Source: an uncultured Actinomycetes bacterium
GTDB taxonomy: Bacteria > Actinomycetota > Actinomycetes > Nanopelagicales > Nanopelagicaceae
Reading direction: 5' to 3'
NCBI GenBank assembly: GCA_903921405.1
Contig: CAIXPV010000068.1
Location: forward strand, 1-13,567
Length of the DNA stretch: 13,567 bases
Shown: piece by piece, positions 7,158-13,567 of the stretch
Numbering within the stretch: position 1 is the stretch's first letter
How the letters are laid out: each line of letters starts with the position of its first letter
Notes under the pieces: generated by a model
What the model saw: only the letters and a program-made list of their open reading frames with translations
Databases searched by the model: none
What the model was told of the DNA's origin: nothing
Program-made: the position numbers and the translations under genes

Positions 7158-7254
7158 TATAAAACACTTACTCCCGCGGTAATTTCCGAATGGGCTTCGC
7201 TAGGAGCGCAGATTACGGGTCGCTGATGCAGTGTTTGGCCAAAGGAGATCAGCG
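7158..7254 (+). other. Potential structured RNA between kinase gene and tRNA
   Basis: The spacer after the kinase holds two adjacent foldable elements. The first is CCC (7173-7175) plus GTAAT (7179-7183) pairing with ATTAC plus GGG (7212-7219), with an inner CGCT/AGCG hairpin (7198-7208). The second is a 7-bp stem CGCTGAT (7221-7227) with ATCAGCG (7248-7254), enclosing the palindrome TTTGGCCAAA (7234-7243). TATAAA at 7158-7163 could be a -10. No U-run follows, so it is not a standard terminator. It may be a leader of the tRNA transcript, a small RNA, or chance folding. Confidence 0.3.
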
Positions 7255-7284
7255 AGATGAAATTGCCCTAAACTGCTCCCCTAA

Positions 7285-7358
7285 GGGGCGGTAGCTCAGT
7301 TGGTTAGAGCCCGGAACTCATAATTCCGTCGTCGTCGGTTCGAGCCCGACCCGCCCCA
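7285..7358 (+). tRNA. tRNA with CAU anticodon (elongator tRNA-Met, or tRNA-Ile2)
   Basis: A 74-nt cloverleaf: acceptor GGGGCGG pairs with CCGCCCC, D arm GCTC/GAGC, anticodon stem CGGAA/TTCCG with loop CTCATAA (anticodon CAT at 7319-7321), and T arm GTCGG-TTCGAGC-CCGAC. The discriminator is A and CCA is not encoded. The G1-C72 pair and the absence of three GC pairs in the anticodon stem argue against initiator tRNA. A CAU anticodon cannot by itself separate elongator Met from lysidine-modified Ile2. CCCCTAA just upstream can pair with the first four G of the acceptor. Confidence 0.93.
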
Positions 7359-7381
7359 CTCTTACAGATACTTCATTGATT

Positions 7382-7903
7382 CTAAATAAAGAGAAGCTGT
7401 GCGCCCTCAGTCATTTCGATAAAGTCAGAGGCGCTAATAATGCCTTCGACATCATCACGTAAATCCGTCTCCTCGACTTTGTTCATATCAGCAGATAATC
7501 GACAGGCCCACAAGTGGCCGCCAGCAGCGACAATTTGCTCAAGAAAATCTGGAACCTCAGGAATATTTAGATCCTCTAACTGTTTCTTCAACATATGCGT
7601 TGCCATGGCAGTCATTCCCGGAACTGGCATAACCGATTGTGGAATATGCGCATCCGTACCCGGCAAGTGCATAGCTGTGTTGCCGGCAGGAGAAAACTGC
7701 AGATCATTCATACGAGATTTAATAATCATGTCAAAGCCCCAAAAGGTGAAGAACAAGTGAGTTTCGATGCCCTCCCCTAAAGCTGCATTACCAAGAATCA
7801 AACCTGGATATGCCATATCTAGATTTCCTTTAGAACAGATAATCGCTAACTTGCGCCCAGTGTCTTCAGCGCCAAAATTTGGAACAATCGCAGGTGTAGT
7901 CAT
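7382..7903 (-). CDS. DsrE2-like sulfur-relay protein
   Basis: 173 residues from ATG 7903, chosen because AGGAG lies 6 nt upstream; an ATG two codons earlier (7909) abuts that AGGAG and is less likely. The pattern SKGNLDMAYPGLILGNAA near the N-terminus, then THLFFTFWGFD, matches the DsrE2 (DsrE/DsrF/DrsH-like) family. A conserved cysteine sits in HLWACRLSADM (C134) and another near the start (C23). Members carry sulfane sulfur as persulfide on cysteine and pass it to partner proteins such as TusA or DsrC. It is the last gene of the operon after SQR-like and DsrC/TusE-like genes, 12 bp after the latter's stop. Substrate and acceptor are not shown by the sequence. Its 3' end faces the tRNA across 23 bp. 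Confidence 0.85.
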   Translation of the reverse strand: MTTPAIVPNFGAEDTGRKLAIICSKGNLDMAYPGLILGNAALGEGIETHLFFTFWGFDMIIKSRMNDLQFSPAGNTAMHLPGTDAHIPQSVMPVPGMTAMATHMLKKQLEDLNIPEVPDFLEQIVAAGGHLWACRLSADMNKVEETDLRDDVEGIISASDFIEMTEGAQLLFI

Positions 7904-7915
7904 TGTCATCTCCTC

Positions 7916-8230
7916 TTAGACGCAGCCCTTAGGCTTTGGAAGTCCAGCTATGTAAGACATTTTCTTTGCAGGCTTTTTAGGAAATAGTTCGAATTGCTCT
8001 TTGATAGGAAAGCCACCCACGGTTTGCGTATGGCGTGAAGTAGATGATTCGCCCTCTTTCTTGAAGTCTTCGCGGAGGAAATGAATGACCTCCCAATGTC
8101 GAGGTGTTAGCTCGATTTCGACTTGAGCCGCGAGTACAGTGGCAATCTCTTCGCTCCATTCGTCGTAGACGGTCATAAAGCCTTCATCGTTAACCGTTAC
8201 TGGCTTACTGGCAATTTCAATTGTTGGCAT
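7916..8230 (-). CDS. tusE: DsrC/TusE-family sulfur carrier with a single C-terminal cysteine
   Basis: 104 residues from ATG 8230, which has AAGGAG 7 nt upstream; an in-frame ATG at 8248 would add six residues without an RBS. Family marks are LTPRHWEVIHFLRE in the middle and FPKKPAKKMSYIAGLPKPKGCV-like ending, with the penultimate cysteine C103 on the flexible arm. The second cysteine of true DsrC, 11 positions earlier, is serine (S92). It therefore has the one-cysteine form of TusE-like proteins, and the trisulfide cycle of dissimilatory DsrC is unlikely. It would act as a soluble cytoplasmic sulfur acceptor. The start overlaps the end of the SQR-like gene by 14 bp, and the DsrE2-like gene follows 12 bp after its stop, so the three are one coupled operon. 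The symbol reflects family only; the role may be sulfide or sulfane-sulfur handling and not tRNA thiolation. Confidence 0.85.
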   Translation of the reverse strand: MPTIEIASKPVTVNDEGFMTVYDEWSEEIATVLAAQVEIELTPRHWEVIHFLREDFKKEGESSTSRHTQTVGGFPIKEQFELFPKKPAKKMSYIAGLPKPKGCV

Positions 8231-9488
8231 GAGCCTTCTCCTTTTCACTCTTTATCACTAAGTCTTTTCCGGCCATAGACATCAGCGCCGGGATTGGTAG
8301 ATAGCGTCCCTTTAACAAGATGTGCCAATAAATCCATCGGAAAGCTAGTTTGCCGATGTGATTAAGACGGCTCTCTTTTAGCAGTGGTAGCGGACCAATC
8401 ACTGGGATTGGAAAACGACCTGTTAGCGGTTCGACTGTGTAGTTAAAGTCAATCAATAAGCCTTTGCCGTTACCAGATTCAATAAAGCAGTTGGCATGGC
8501 CATCAAAACTATGCTCCATAGGTCGATCATTAACATAGTTAACAAAGTTCTCAGAGAACAAATCGATGGCAAAGTGTGCAACAGATCCTGCTTTAGATGC
8601 TGGAATATTTGAGGCATCTCCTAATACGAAGATATTTGGGTATTTATCGGACAAGAAATTGTGCTTATCGGTAGGTACGTAGTTCAGCTCATCCCCCATC
8701 CCAGATCGGGCAATAAAATCTGCCCCCATATTGACTGGGATCGTTACTAGCAAATCAAATGGAATCTCCCGTTCATCCATAGAGACCATGGTTTTAGTCT
8801 GGGCATCTATATGTTCGATAACGAAATCAGGCTCTAAAGTTATTTTGCGCTCATCCAACATCCACCCCAGGTGCTTTGAACAAACCGGCTTCGTAAATGC
8901 GCCCTCTAGTGGTGTTACATAGACAATCTCAACCTTGTCGCGGATACCCCTTTTGGTGAAATAGGCATCGGCTAGAAAAGTGAACTCAAGTGGTGCAACC
9001 GGGCATTTAATTGGCATTTCAGAGATATGAACAACTAATCGACCGCCGTTGAAATCTTTGAGAGCATCGCGCAACGCTAACGATCCAGCCATAGTAAAGA
9101 AATCAAAGACGCTCTTATACCAAAGCGCTGGATCATTCATGCCTGGAGTCTGCTCAGGCCGAGGTGTAGTGCCAGAAGCGATAACCAAATAGTCATAACC
9201 AACTTCGCGGCCATCCTGTAAATAGACCTTGTTGATAAGCGGATCAATTTTATCGACTGTTGCCTGAATAAAATCGACACCCTTCGGAATAAAGCTCTGG
9301 CGCTTCTTAACCAATTGTTCAGGCTTATACGTACCGAAAGGCATCAGCAATAGGCCTGGTTGATAGATGTGTTCAGAGTCTTGATCTATAACCGTTATCC
9401 CCCAAGTATCCTTTGGAAGTTTCTTTCTTAGTTTATTGACAACCATGGTGCCAGCTGAACCGGCACCTAATACGAGTAAGTTTTTCAT
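8217..9488 (-). CDS. Sulfide:quinone oxidoreductase-like FAD protein
   Basis: A 423-residue flavoprotein. A dinucleotide-binding motif GAGSAG at 8-13 opens the FAD domain, with D35 at the end of strand 2. A second ATG-like motif is VIASGTTPRP (102-111), and a third conserved flavin site is FVLGDASNIPASKAG near 290. Cysteines typical of SQR-like enzymes are C162 in KCPVAPLE, C203 in KPVCSKHL, and one in NCFIESG near 338. Members oxidise sulfide or other low-molecular thiols and pass electrons to quinone at the membrane; the C-terminal stretch (about 385-410) has hydrophobic, amphipathic segments that could touch the membrane. ATG at 9488 has GGAGG 5 nt upstream. It is first in an operon with DsrC/TusE-like and DsrE2-like genes, which supports a role in sulfane-sulfur production. 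The substrate is inferred. Confidence 0.87.
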   Translation of the reverse strand: MKNLLVLGAGSAGTMVVNKLRKKLPKDTWGITVIDQDSEHIYQPGLLLMPFGTYKPEQLVKKRQSFIPKGVDFIQATVDKIDPLINKVYLQDGREVGYDYLVIASGTTPRPEQTPGMNDPALWYKSVFDFFTMAGSLALRDALKDFNGGRLVVHISEMPIKCPVAPLEFTFLADAYFTKRGIRDKVEIVYVTPLEGAFTKPVCSKHLGWMLDERKITLEPDFVIEHIDAQTKTMVSMDEREIPFDLLVTIPVNMGADFIARSGMGDELNYVPTDKHNFLSDKYPNIFVLGDASNIPASKAGSVAHFAIDLFSENFVNYVNDRPMEHSFDGHANCFIESGNGKGLLIDFNYTVEPLTGRFPIPVIGPLPLLKESRLNHIGKLAFRWIYWHILLKGRYLPIPALMSMAGKDLVIKSEKEKAHANN

Positions 9489-9621
9489 TTTTTCCTCCCG
9501 TTTTTTTCAGACTACTCCTAAAGAAATGAATAGCGAGAGGTAAAAAGGTGATGTCCATCGCCGCCAAAAAAGTACGCTCAATTTCTAGCTTTTTCTGCTG
9601 ATTTTAAAGGGGTTATCACTC

Positions 9622-9640
9622 ATTGCACATTTCATGCAAT
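9622..9640. promoter_or_regulatory. Inverted repeat before nnrD
   Basis: ATTGCA (9622-9627) and TGCAAT (9635-9640) form a perfect inverted repeat with a 7-bp spacer, 8 bp before the nnrD ATG. It lies in the 160-bp spacer divergent from the SQR operon. It could be an operator acting on nnrD or a weak RNA hairpin at the translation start. No consensus RBS precedes nnrD. Confidence 0.35.
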
Positions 9641-9648
9641 AGTTACCC

Positions 9649-10503
9649 ATGAGCGAAATCAAAAACGTTAGTAAAAAGTGGAGCGCCCGCGATGCTAAAA
9701 ACTGCATAGTTATTCCAACTGATCTAGATCACAAATATTCGCGTGGTGTGATTGGAATTATCACTGGCTCTGCTCAGTATCCCGGAGCTGCAGTCCTTTC
9801 AACTAGTGCAGCTGCTGCAACTGGAGTCGGAATGATTCGTTTTCATAGCTCGTCAGGACTGGCCCATTTAGTCTTACACGCAACTCCATCTGCCGTAGTG
9901 CAGCCCGGAAAAGTTAGCGCTTGGTTGGTCGGTTCGGGTATCGATGCCAATAAGTATTCAGATATCACCACATGGCTTCGCCATCGCTGGTACAAACTAT
10001 TGCGTTTGCAAAACGTTCCAACTGTTTTAGATGCAGGTGCACTGCATCTAGCTGGCTCTCTAGAACAACCAACATTAATAACGCCACACAGCGCTGAGCT
10101 CTCTAAACTACTTACTGCGCGCGGAGTACCAGTATCGGTTGAGGCTATCGAAGGTAATCCGCAGAAATGGGTAACTCAAGCCGCACAAACCTTAGGTGTA
10201 ACGGTTCTGCTCAAGGGTTCCAGAACTTTCGTTGCTAATGATCAATTATCCATCGAACTTCCAGTTGCAACTCCATGGTTAGCAACTGCTGGTAGTGGTG
10301 ATGTCTTAGCTGGAATCATTGGTGCCTTGGTTGCAACCAACACAATTGAAATCTTAAATGACACAAATCGCTTGGCGCATGTCGCTGCAACGGGTGCATA
10401 CATACATGCACAAGCTGCAGTCAAAGCCTCTAGGGGTGGCCCTATATCTGCTGAGATGATTGTTTCTGAGATAAGCGGTGCCATCTCTCAATTGCTTAAA
10501 TAG
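9649..10503 (+). CDS. nnrD: ADP-dependent NAD(P)H-hydrate dehydratase
   Basis: A 284-residue protein of the ribokinase-like NAD(P)HX dehydratase family, which restores NADH or NADPH from the hydrated, damaged forms using ADP or ATP. Motifs in order: DHKYSRGVIGIITGS with YPGAAVLS (about 26-55), TPHSAELS at 145-152, LLKGSRT at 187-193, and GSGDVLAG at 215-222 with the catalytic-loop D218. The epimerase domain (NnrE) that is fused in many bacteria is absent here and must be encoded elsewhere or be missing. The ATG lacks a clear Shine-Dalgarno, consistent with leaderless or weak initiation. RR3 begins 47 bp after its stop on the same strand, so co-transcription is possible. Confidence 0.93.
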   Translation: MSEIKNVSKKWSARDAKNCIVIPTDLDHKYSRGVIGIITGSAQYPGAAVLSTSAAAATGVGMIRFHSSSGLAHLVLHATPSAVVQPGKVSAWLVGSGIDANKYSDITTWLRHRWYKLLRLQNVPTVLDAGALHLAGSLEQPTLITPHSAELSKLLTARGVPVSVEAIEGNPQKWVTQAAQTLGVTVLLKGSRTFVANDQLSIELPVATPWLATAGSGDVLAGIIGALVATNTIEILNDTNRLAHVAATGAYIHAQAAVKASRGGPISAEMIVSEISGAISQLLK

Positions 10504-10538
10504 CTTTATCATTGAGCACTAAGTAGCAGTGCAGGTCT

Positions 10539-10544
10539 TACCCT
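10539..10544 (+). promoter_or_regulatory. Possible -10 element for leaderless RR3
   Basis: TACCCT fits the TANNNT form of actinobacterial -10 boxes and lies 6 nt before the RR3 ATG, the spacing expected if transcription begins at or next to the start codon. No Shine-Dalgarno is present. The -35 area is unremarkable. Confidence 0.3.
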
Positions 10545-10550
10545 TTAAAT

Positions 10551-11219
10551 ATGAACGAACGAGTGCTAGTAATCATAGATGACCCGTTTGAATCAACAAC
10601 TCTTGTTGCGGCCCTTCGAATGCATGAAATGGATGTAATTGGCGAGGCGCGAAATGAAAGTGTTGCTGTAAACCTGCAGCGTAGGTTATCCCCAGATGTA
10701 ATTGTTCTGGATATGCATATCGCTGGCGTATCTGCGATCCGTATAGCGGTTCGCTTGCGTGAAGTTAACCCGTTGATAGGAATTGTCATTCTAGAAAGCT
10801 GCGTTGACCTGCGTTTAATTGGCGATTCTAATAAGCAAATTCCTAGCGGCTCCAAGATTGTTCTTAAACGCTCAGCAAGTGATCTCAATGTTTTATGCTC
10901 AGCAATTAGCGATTCAAGAGTTTCGGTTCAAAGTAATCAAAAGGCAGAGTGGATCCACGGCAATTCTTCACTTGCTGAAAAAGGGATTCACGATTTAATG
11001 GCTCATTTGACCGATCTGCAAGTTTCAACACTTCGTTTGGTTGTCGAAGGTTTGACCAATGCCCAAATTGGGCGAGAACATTTTGTGAGTGAAAAGTCGG
11101 TCGAGCAGATTATTTCGCGTTTAGCCCTAGTGCTAAATCTGCAGCCAGACCGCAATAAAAATTTGAGAGTGCAGCTTGTAGGTGAATATTACAAATGGCT
11201 AGGCGCGCCTCACCACTAA
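10551..11219 (+). CDS. NarL/LuxR-type response regulator RR3 (orphan, atypical receiver)
   Basis: 222 residues, a close paralog of RR1. The receiver has acidic pair D10/D11, phosphoacceptor D54 and lysine K106, but the switch Ser/Thr position after strand 4 is glutamate (E82), an unusual replacement that could favour a locked or phosphate-independent state. The LuxR/GerE domain starts at about 153 (LTDLQ) and contains GLTNAQI and SEKSVEQII, nearly the same recognition helix as RR1, and ends with GEYYKW like RR1. No kinase gene is adjacent. It starts without an RBS, with a TACCCT box 6 nt upstream. The next genes on the strand are an 85-residue protein (39 bp later) and a GH25 muramidase; whether they are co-transcribed or regulated by RR3 is open. 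Confidence 0.86.
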   Translation: MNERVLVIIDDPFESTTLVAALRMHEMDVIGEARNESVAVNLQRRLSPDVIVLDMHIAGVSAIRIAVRLREVNPLIGIVILESCVDLRLIGDSNKQIPSGSKIVLKRSASDLNVLCSAISDSRVSVQSNQKAEWIHGNSSLAEKGIHDLMAHLTDLQVSTLRLVVEGLTNAQIGREHFVSEKSVEQIISRLALVLNLQPDRNKNLRVQLVGEYYKWLGAPHH

Positions 11220-11258
11220 GCACTTATCCCTTGCCAAATTTCGCTAAAGTAGCCCGTT

Positions 11259-11516
11259 ATGGAGCTCGCAGATATCCGCACACATTGGAACCAGATTCTG
11301 GACTCCTTACTTGCACAAGACCGCATCGCATGGCTTGCCTTTTTTGATGCACGATTGGCTTCCTTCGATGGCAAAATTTTGACTTTGGATTTCTCTGATA
11401 GTCGAAAGCTCGGAGCAGCCCATGAGTACTCCGAGACTCGCCTTAAACAGCACCGCCTGTTAACTGCTGTTATAAAAGAATGTCTGCACATCGAAGTCGA
11501 AATCATCGAGATATGA
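11259..11516 (+). CDS. Small protein, possibly like the DnaX (tau/gamma) C-terminal region
   Basis: An 85-residue acidic protein with no signal peptide or membrane segment. The order W-x-x-I-L-x-x-L near the start, an FDGKILTLDFSD strand pair, a helix with EYSETRLKQHRLL, and a final IEVEI strand resembles the small alpha/beta domain in the C-terminal part of some DNA polymerase III gamma/tau subunits. This is my recognition of a pattern only and is weak. It overlaps the GH25 gene by the ATGA junction, so the two are probably translated together, which is odd if it were a replication factor. No Shine-Dalgarno precedes ATG 11259; TAAAGT (11245-11250) could be a -10 for a very short leader. The overlap with a secreted enzyme gene and the compact reading frame support it being a real gene. 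Confidence 0.6.
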   Translation: MELADIRTHWNQILDSLLAQDRIAWLAFFDARLASFDGKILTLDFSDSRKLGAAHEYSETRLKQHRLLTAVIKECLHIEVEIIEI

Positions 11517-13132
11517 AGTTTAGATATTTGATCACGGCCATCGCCCTCGCCCTGTCTTTGATAGAGGCGCCCTCGACTTCGGCAGCAACCTCCCAACTTT
11601 CTCTTTCACTCAAGCAGACGCCATCTGCCTCTGAAGCACTCATCACCTTTTACGGCACGCTTAGTCCTGCTAAATCTGGGATTAATGTCTATCTCGATAT
11701 CAACATCACCAACTCTTGGCAAAAGACGAGATTTAAAGGTAAAACCGCTAAAGCCGGCACGTGGAAGGTTGAGGCGTTAGCAACTGCTGTGGATTCACGA
11801 GTTCAATATCGTGCACATGCAAGTGTTAGCGGTAAAACGATTTACTCCCCCGTTCGCACTATCACTATTAAACAAGTCCCCGAACTTTCACAAGCAGATC
11901 CAGCCCTCTTCATAACCGCACTTGGACCCGGCGGTCGCATCCATGGCGCCGACATTAGTCGTTGGCAACATCCAAACGATAAAGCAATTGATTTTGCAGC
12001 AATGTATGAGGCTGGCATTCGATTTGTCATGATTAAAGCCTCAGATACTCGCGAAGATGCCGACCTGTTGTCGCTGAAGTATCTAGTGATGGACCACAGC
12101 GCAGCTCAAGCCGCTGGTATATATACGGGGTTTTACCACTATGCAATCTTGCCCGATGTCGCAGATAGTGATGCGATTGTTCAGGATGCCACTGCGCAGG
12201 CACAAAAAGCTATCTGGCGCCTGGCATCTATTGGTGGATACACCCAACGTGATCTGCCGTATGCATTAGACCTTGAAAATAAGTGTGTTCGGCTTTCAAC
12301 AACAGGTGCCTGCCAAAAGTATGCAACACGAAGTGCAGTAACTTTATGGGCCACGACTTTCTTGCGTATCTTAAAAGAGAAGACTGGCAAAGTTCCAATA
12401 CTGTATTCATACTCAAACTTTCTTGAAAGCTCGATGAATCGCAATGCAGAGCTGGCTCAGTACCCACTGTGGTTAGCTCAATACGCCATCGATCCATCAA
12501 ATCCGCTGAATCAACCGGGCCTTAAAGCCAGTGGTTGCTATGTGAATTCGTGGACTGGGGCCAACTGTGATTCGCAGTGGACTATATGGCAGTACACATC
12601 ATGTGGAATTGCGCCTAAGTATGGTGTTCCAGGCTCTCGATTAGATCTCAATCTCTTTAGAGGTAGTGCCAGTGCATTCTTAGAGCTTGTTCAAGGAAGT
12701 TGGTCACCTCAGCCGATTGATCTGATGCCTATCAATGAGCCCAGCGCTTTAACTGTTAACAGAGTATCTGCATCCACAACTAATAAATTAGTTACCTTTA
12801 ACGTTACCGTCCTGCGCCCTGATGCAACTCCTGTAGTTACGGGTAGTGTGAAATTAGTTTTTGATTCCATTAATGCACCGAGTATTAAGCCCACTCAAAC
12901 TGTGTTGCGAGAAACCAGTGGTGCGTGGACATTGGCTATTAAGGGACTTCCCGCTGGAACTTATACTGGAAAAGTTGTCTACACAGATGTATCACTAACT
13001 CATGCCCAAAGCTCTGCGCCGGTAATTTTTACGCTACTTCAAGGCCCAACACCAACTGCAACTCCAGCATCGACGATTAAGGCAACTCCAAAACCATCAG
13101 TTGATGGCTGTGCTAACCAGATTAAGAACTAA
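11513..13132 (+). CDS. Exported GH25 muramidase (lysozyme-like) with flanking beta domains
   Basis: 539 residues from ATG 11513, which overlaps the previous stop (ATGA) and begins the signal peptide MKFRYLITAIALALSL with cleavage near TSA; an in-frame ATG at 11480 would place 11 polar residues ahead. A beta-rich domain (about 25-120) precedes the GH25 barrel (about 140-390). The barrel has GADISRWQ with catalytic D147, VMIKASD, GFYHYA, and YALDLEN with D253 and acid E255, then PLWLAQY and WTIWQYT. This family cuts the MurNAc-GlcNAc bond of peptidoglycan. An Ig-like domain (about 405-500) and a Pro/Thr-rich tail follow, ending in a sequence with a single cysteine. No sortase motif or membrane anchor is seen, so it is probably released or held non-covalently. 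It overlaps the glpD gene tail to tail by 11 bp. Confidence 0.92.
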   Translation: MKFRYLITAIALALSLIEAPSTSAATSQLSLSLKQTPSASEALITFYGTLSPAKSGINVYLDINITNSWQKTRFKGKTAKAGTWKVEALATAVDSRVQYRAHASVSGKTIYSPVRTITIKQVPELSQADPALFITALGPGGRIHGADISRWQHPNDKAIDFAAMYEAGIRFVMIKASDTREDADLLSLKYLVMDHSAAQAAGIYTGFYHYAILPDVADSDAIVQDATAQAQKAIWRLASIGGYTQRDLPYALDLENKCVRLSTTGACQKYATRSAVTLWATTFLRILKEKTGKVPILYSYSNFLESSMNRNAELAQYPLWLAQYAIDPSNPLNQPGLKASGCYVNSWTGANCDSQWTIWQYTSCGIAPKYGVPGSRLDLNLFRGSASAFLELVQGSWSPQPIDLMPINEPSALTVNRVSASTTNKLVTFNVTVLRPDATPVVTGSVKLVFDSINAPSIKPTQTVLRETSGAWTLAIKGLPAGTYTGKVVYTDVSLTHAQSSAPVIFTLLQGPTPTATPASTIKATPKPSVDGCANQIKN

Positions 13133-13567
13133 CTCTCGCCTCTTTCAACTGCAATTCATCTAATGCAGTAATTTCGCGCTCTACCAAATCTTCATATGAT
13201 GCAACCGATTCTCGGCGCTCTTTTGCAGACCACCCAAGAATTGGAGCGATAAGTCCAGCAATGTCAGCGGCTAAATCTACGCCGCGATTCTTGGCTTCAA
13301 AGGCGATTCTGGTACGACGAGAAATAACATCATCAACGCTGCGTGCACCTTCGTGGCTTGCGGCGTAATAAATTTCGGCTTTGATATATGGAAGCTCTTT
13401 ATGTAACTTCTTTGCAAGCCCAGGTTGGCTACTAATTAGATCCAGAATCTCACTTATCATGGAGCCATATCGGTTCAGTAAATGTGTAACAGTTTCTAAA
13501 TCAAGACCACTGTCTTCGGCGATGCGTTCACTTTGTTGAACCAGTGCAAAGTAGCCATCGGCGCCAA
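13122..13567 (-). CDS. glpD: Glycerol-3-phosphate dehydrogenase, C-terminal end (partial)
   Basis: The minus strand is open from the right edge to a TAA at 13122-13124, giving 147 residues of the C-terminal part; the start lies outside the window. Visible marks of the GlpD C-terminal domain are HLLNRYGSMISEIL, AEIYYAASHEGARSVDDVISRRTRIAFE and LIAPILGWSAKERRESVASY. The enzyme oxidises glycerol 3-phosphate to dihydroxyacetone phosphate with FAD and feeds electrons to quinones at the membrane. The N-terminal flavin-binding domain cannot be checked here. The reading frame continues upstream of the internal ATG at 13460, which is therefore not the start. It is convergent with the GH25 gene, and the two stops overlap, leaving no room for a separate terminator. 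Confidence 0.92.
   Translation of the reverse strand, partial: GADGYFALVQQSERIAEDSGLDLETVTHLLNRYGSMISEILDLISSQPGLAKKLHKELPYIKAEIYYAASHEGARSVDDVISRRTRIAFEAKNRGVDLAADIAGLIAPILGWSAKERRESVASYEDLVEREITALDELQLKEARVSS

Noticed and set aside
7257..7271. Four-codon ORF (Met-Lys-Leu-Pro) after AAAGGAG
   Set aside because: Too short to call a gene; the AAAGGAG is at 10 nt spacing and could be chance. Kept only as a note in findings.
4567..9554. The 10-mer AAGGTGATGT at 4567-4576 and 9545-9554 as a shared operator
   Set aside because: A 10-bp match between two sites in a 13.6-kb window is expected many times by chance.
13122..13460. A stand-alone 112-residue minus-strand gene starting at ATG 13460
   Set aside because: The same frame continues upstream to the window edge with GlpD-like sequence, so the ATG is internal.

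Overview
The window looks like chromosome from a low-GC, small-genome actinobacterium. The gene content (ADP-type NAD(P)HX dehydratase, GlpD, NarL-type regulators with short or absent leaders, an actinobacterial-type M23 peptidase, a lysozyme-like GH25 protein) and moderate AT-richness would fit the freshwater acI/Nanopelagicales group (Planktophila-like). This is inference from gene families and composition; no rRNA or other taxonomic marker is present. No phage, insertion sequence or CRISPR array is visible.

Layout. 1-580 (-): start of an exported M23 peptidase cut by the left edge. 723-1385 (+): orphan NarL/LuxR-type response regulator (RR1). 1401-4412 (-): three-gene operon, in transcription order a SipW-type signal peptidase, a TasA/camelysin-like exported protein with two tandem domains, and a second exported repeat protein. 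4413-4712: a 300-bp divergent control region rich in inverted and direct repeats. 4713-7146 (+): response regulator RR2 overlapping a polytopic NarL-family histidine kinase. 7173-7254: potential RNA hairpins. 7285-7358: tRNA with a CAU anticodon. 7382-9488 (-): sulfur-relay operon, SQR-like flavoprotein, then single-cysteine DsrC/TusE protein, then DsrE2-like protein. 9649-10503 (+): NAD(P)H-hydrate dehydratase. 10551-11219 (+): RR3, a close relative of RR1. 11259-13132 (+): 85-residue protein of uncertain family overlapping an exported GH25 muramidase. 13122-13567 (-): C-terminal end of GlpD, cut by the right edge, overlapping the GH25 gene tail to tail.

How it may work together. The most interesting part is 600-7150. 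It holds a SipW peptidase with two candidate secreted surface or fibre proteins, facing a complete two-component pair across a repeat-rich intergenic region. The plain inference is that the kinase/RR2 pair controls this surface-protein operon. RR1 and RR3 share the same unusual DNA-binding domain but have lost the conserved Ser/Thr switch residue of the receiver. They sit beside an M23 peptidase gene and a GH25 gene module respectively. The three regulators may thus form a paralogous set governing the cell envelope. That is a hypothesis; the sequence shows paralogy and proximity only. The sulfur-relay operon is a second coherent module, without dsrAB or tusA in view.
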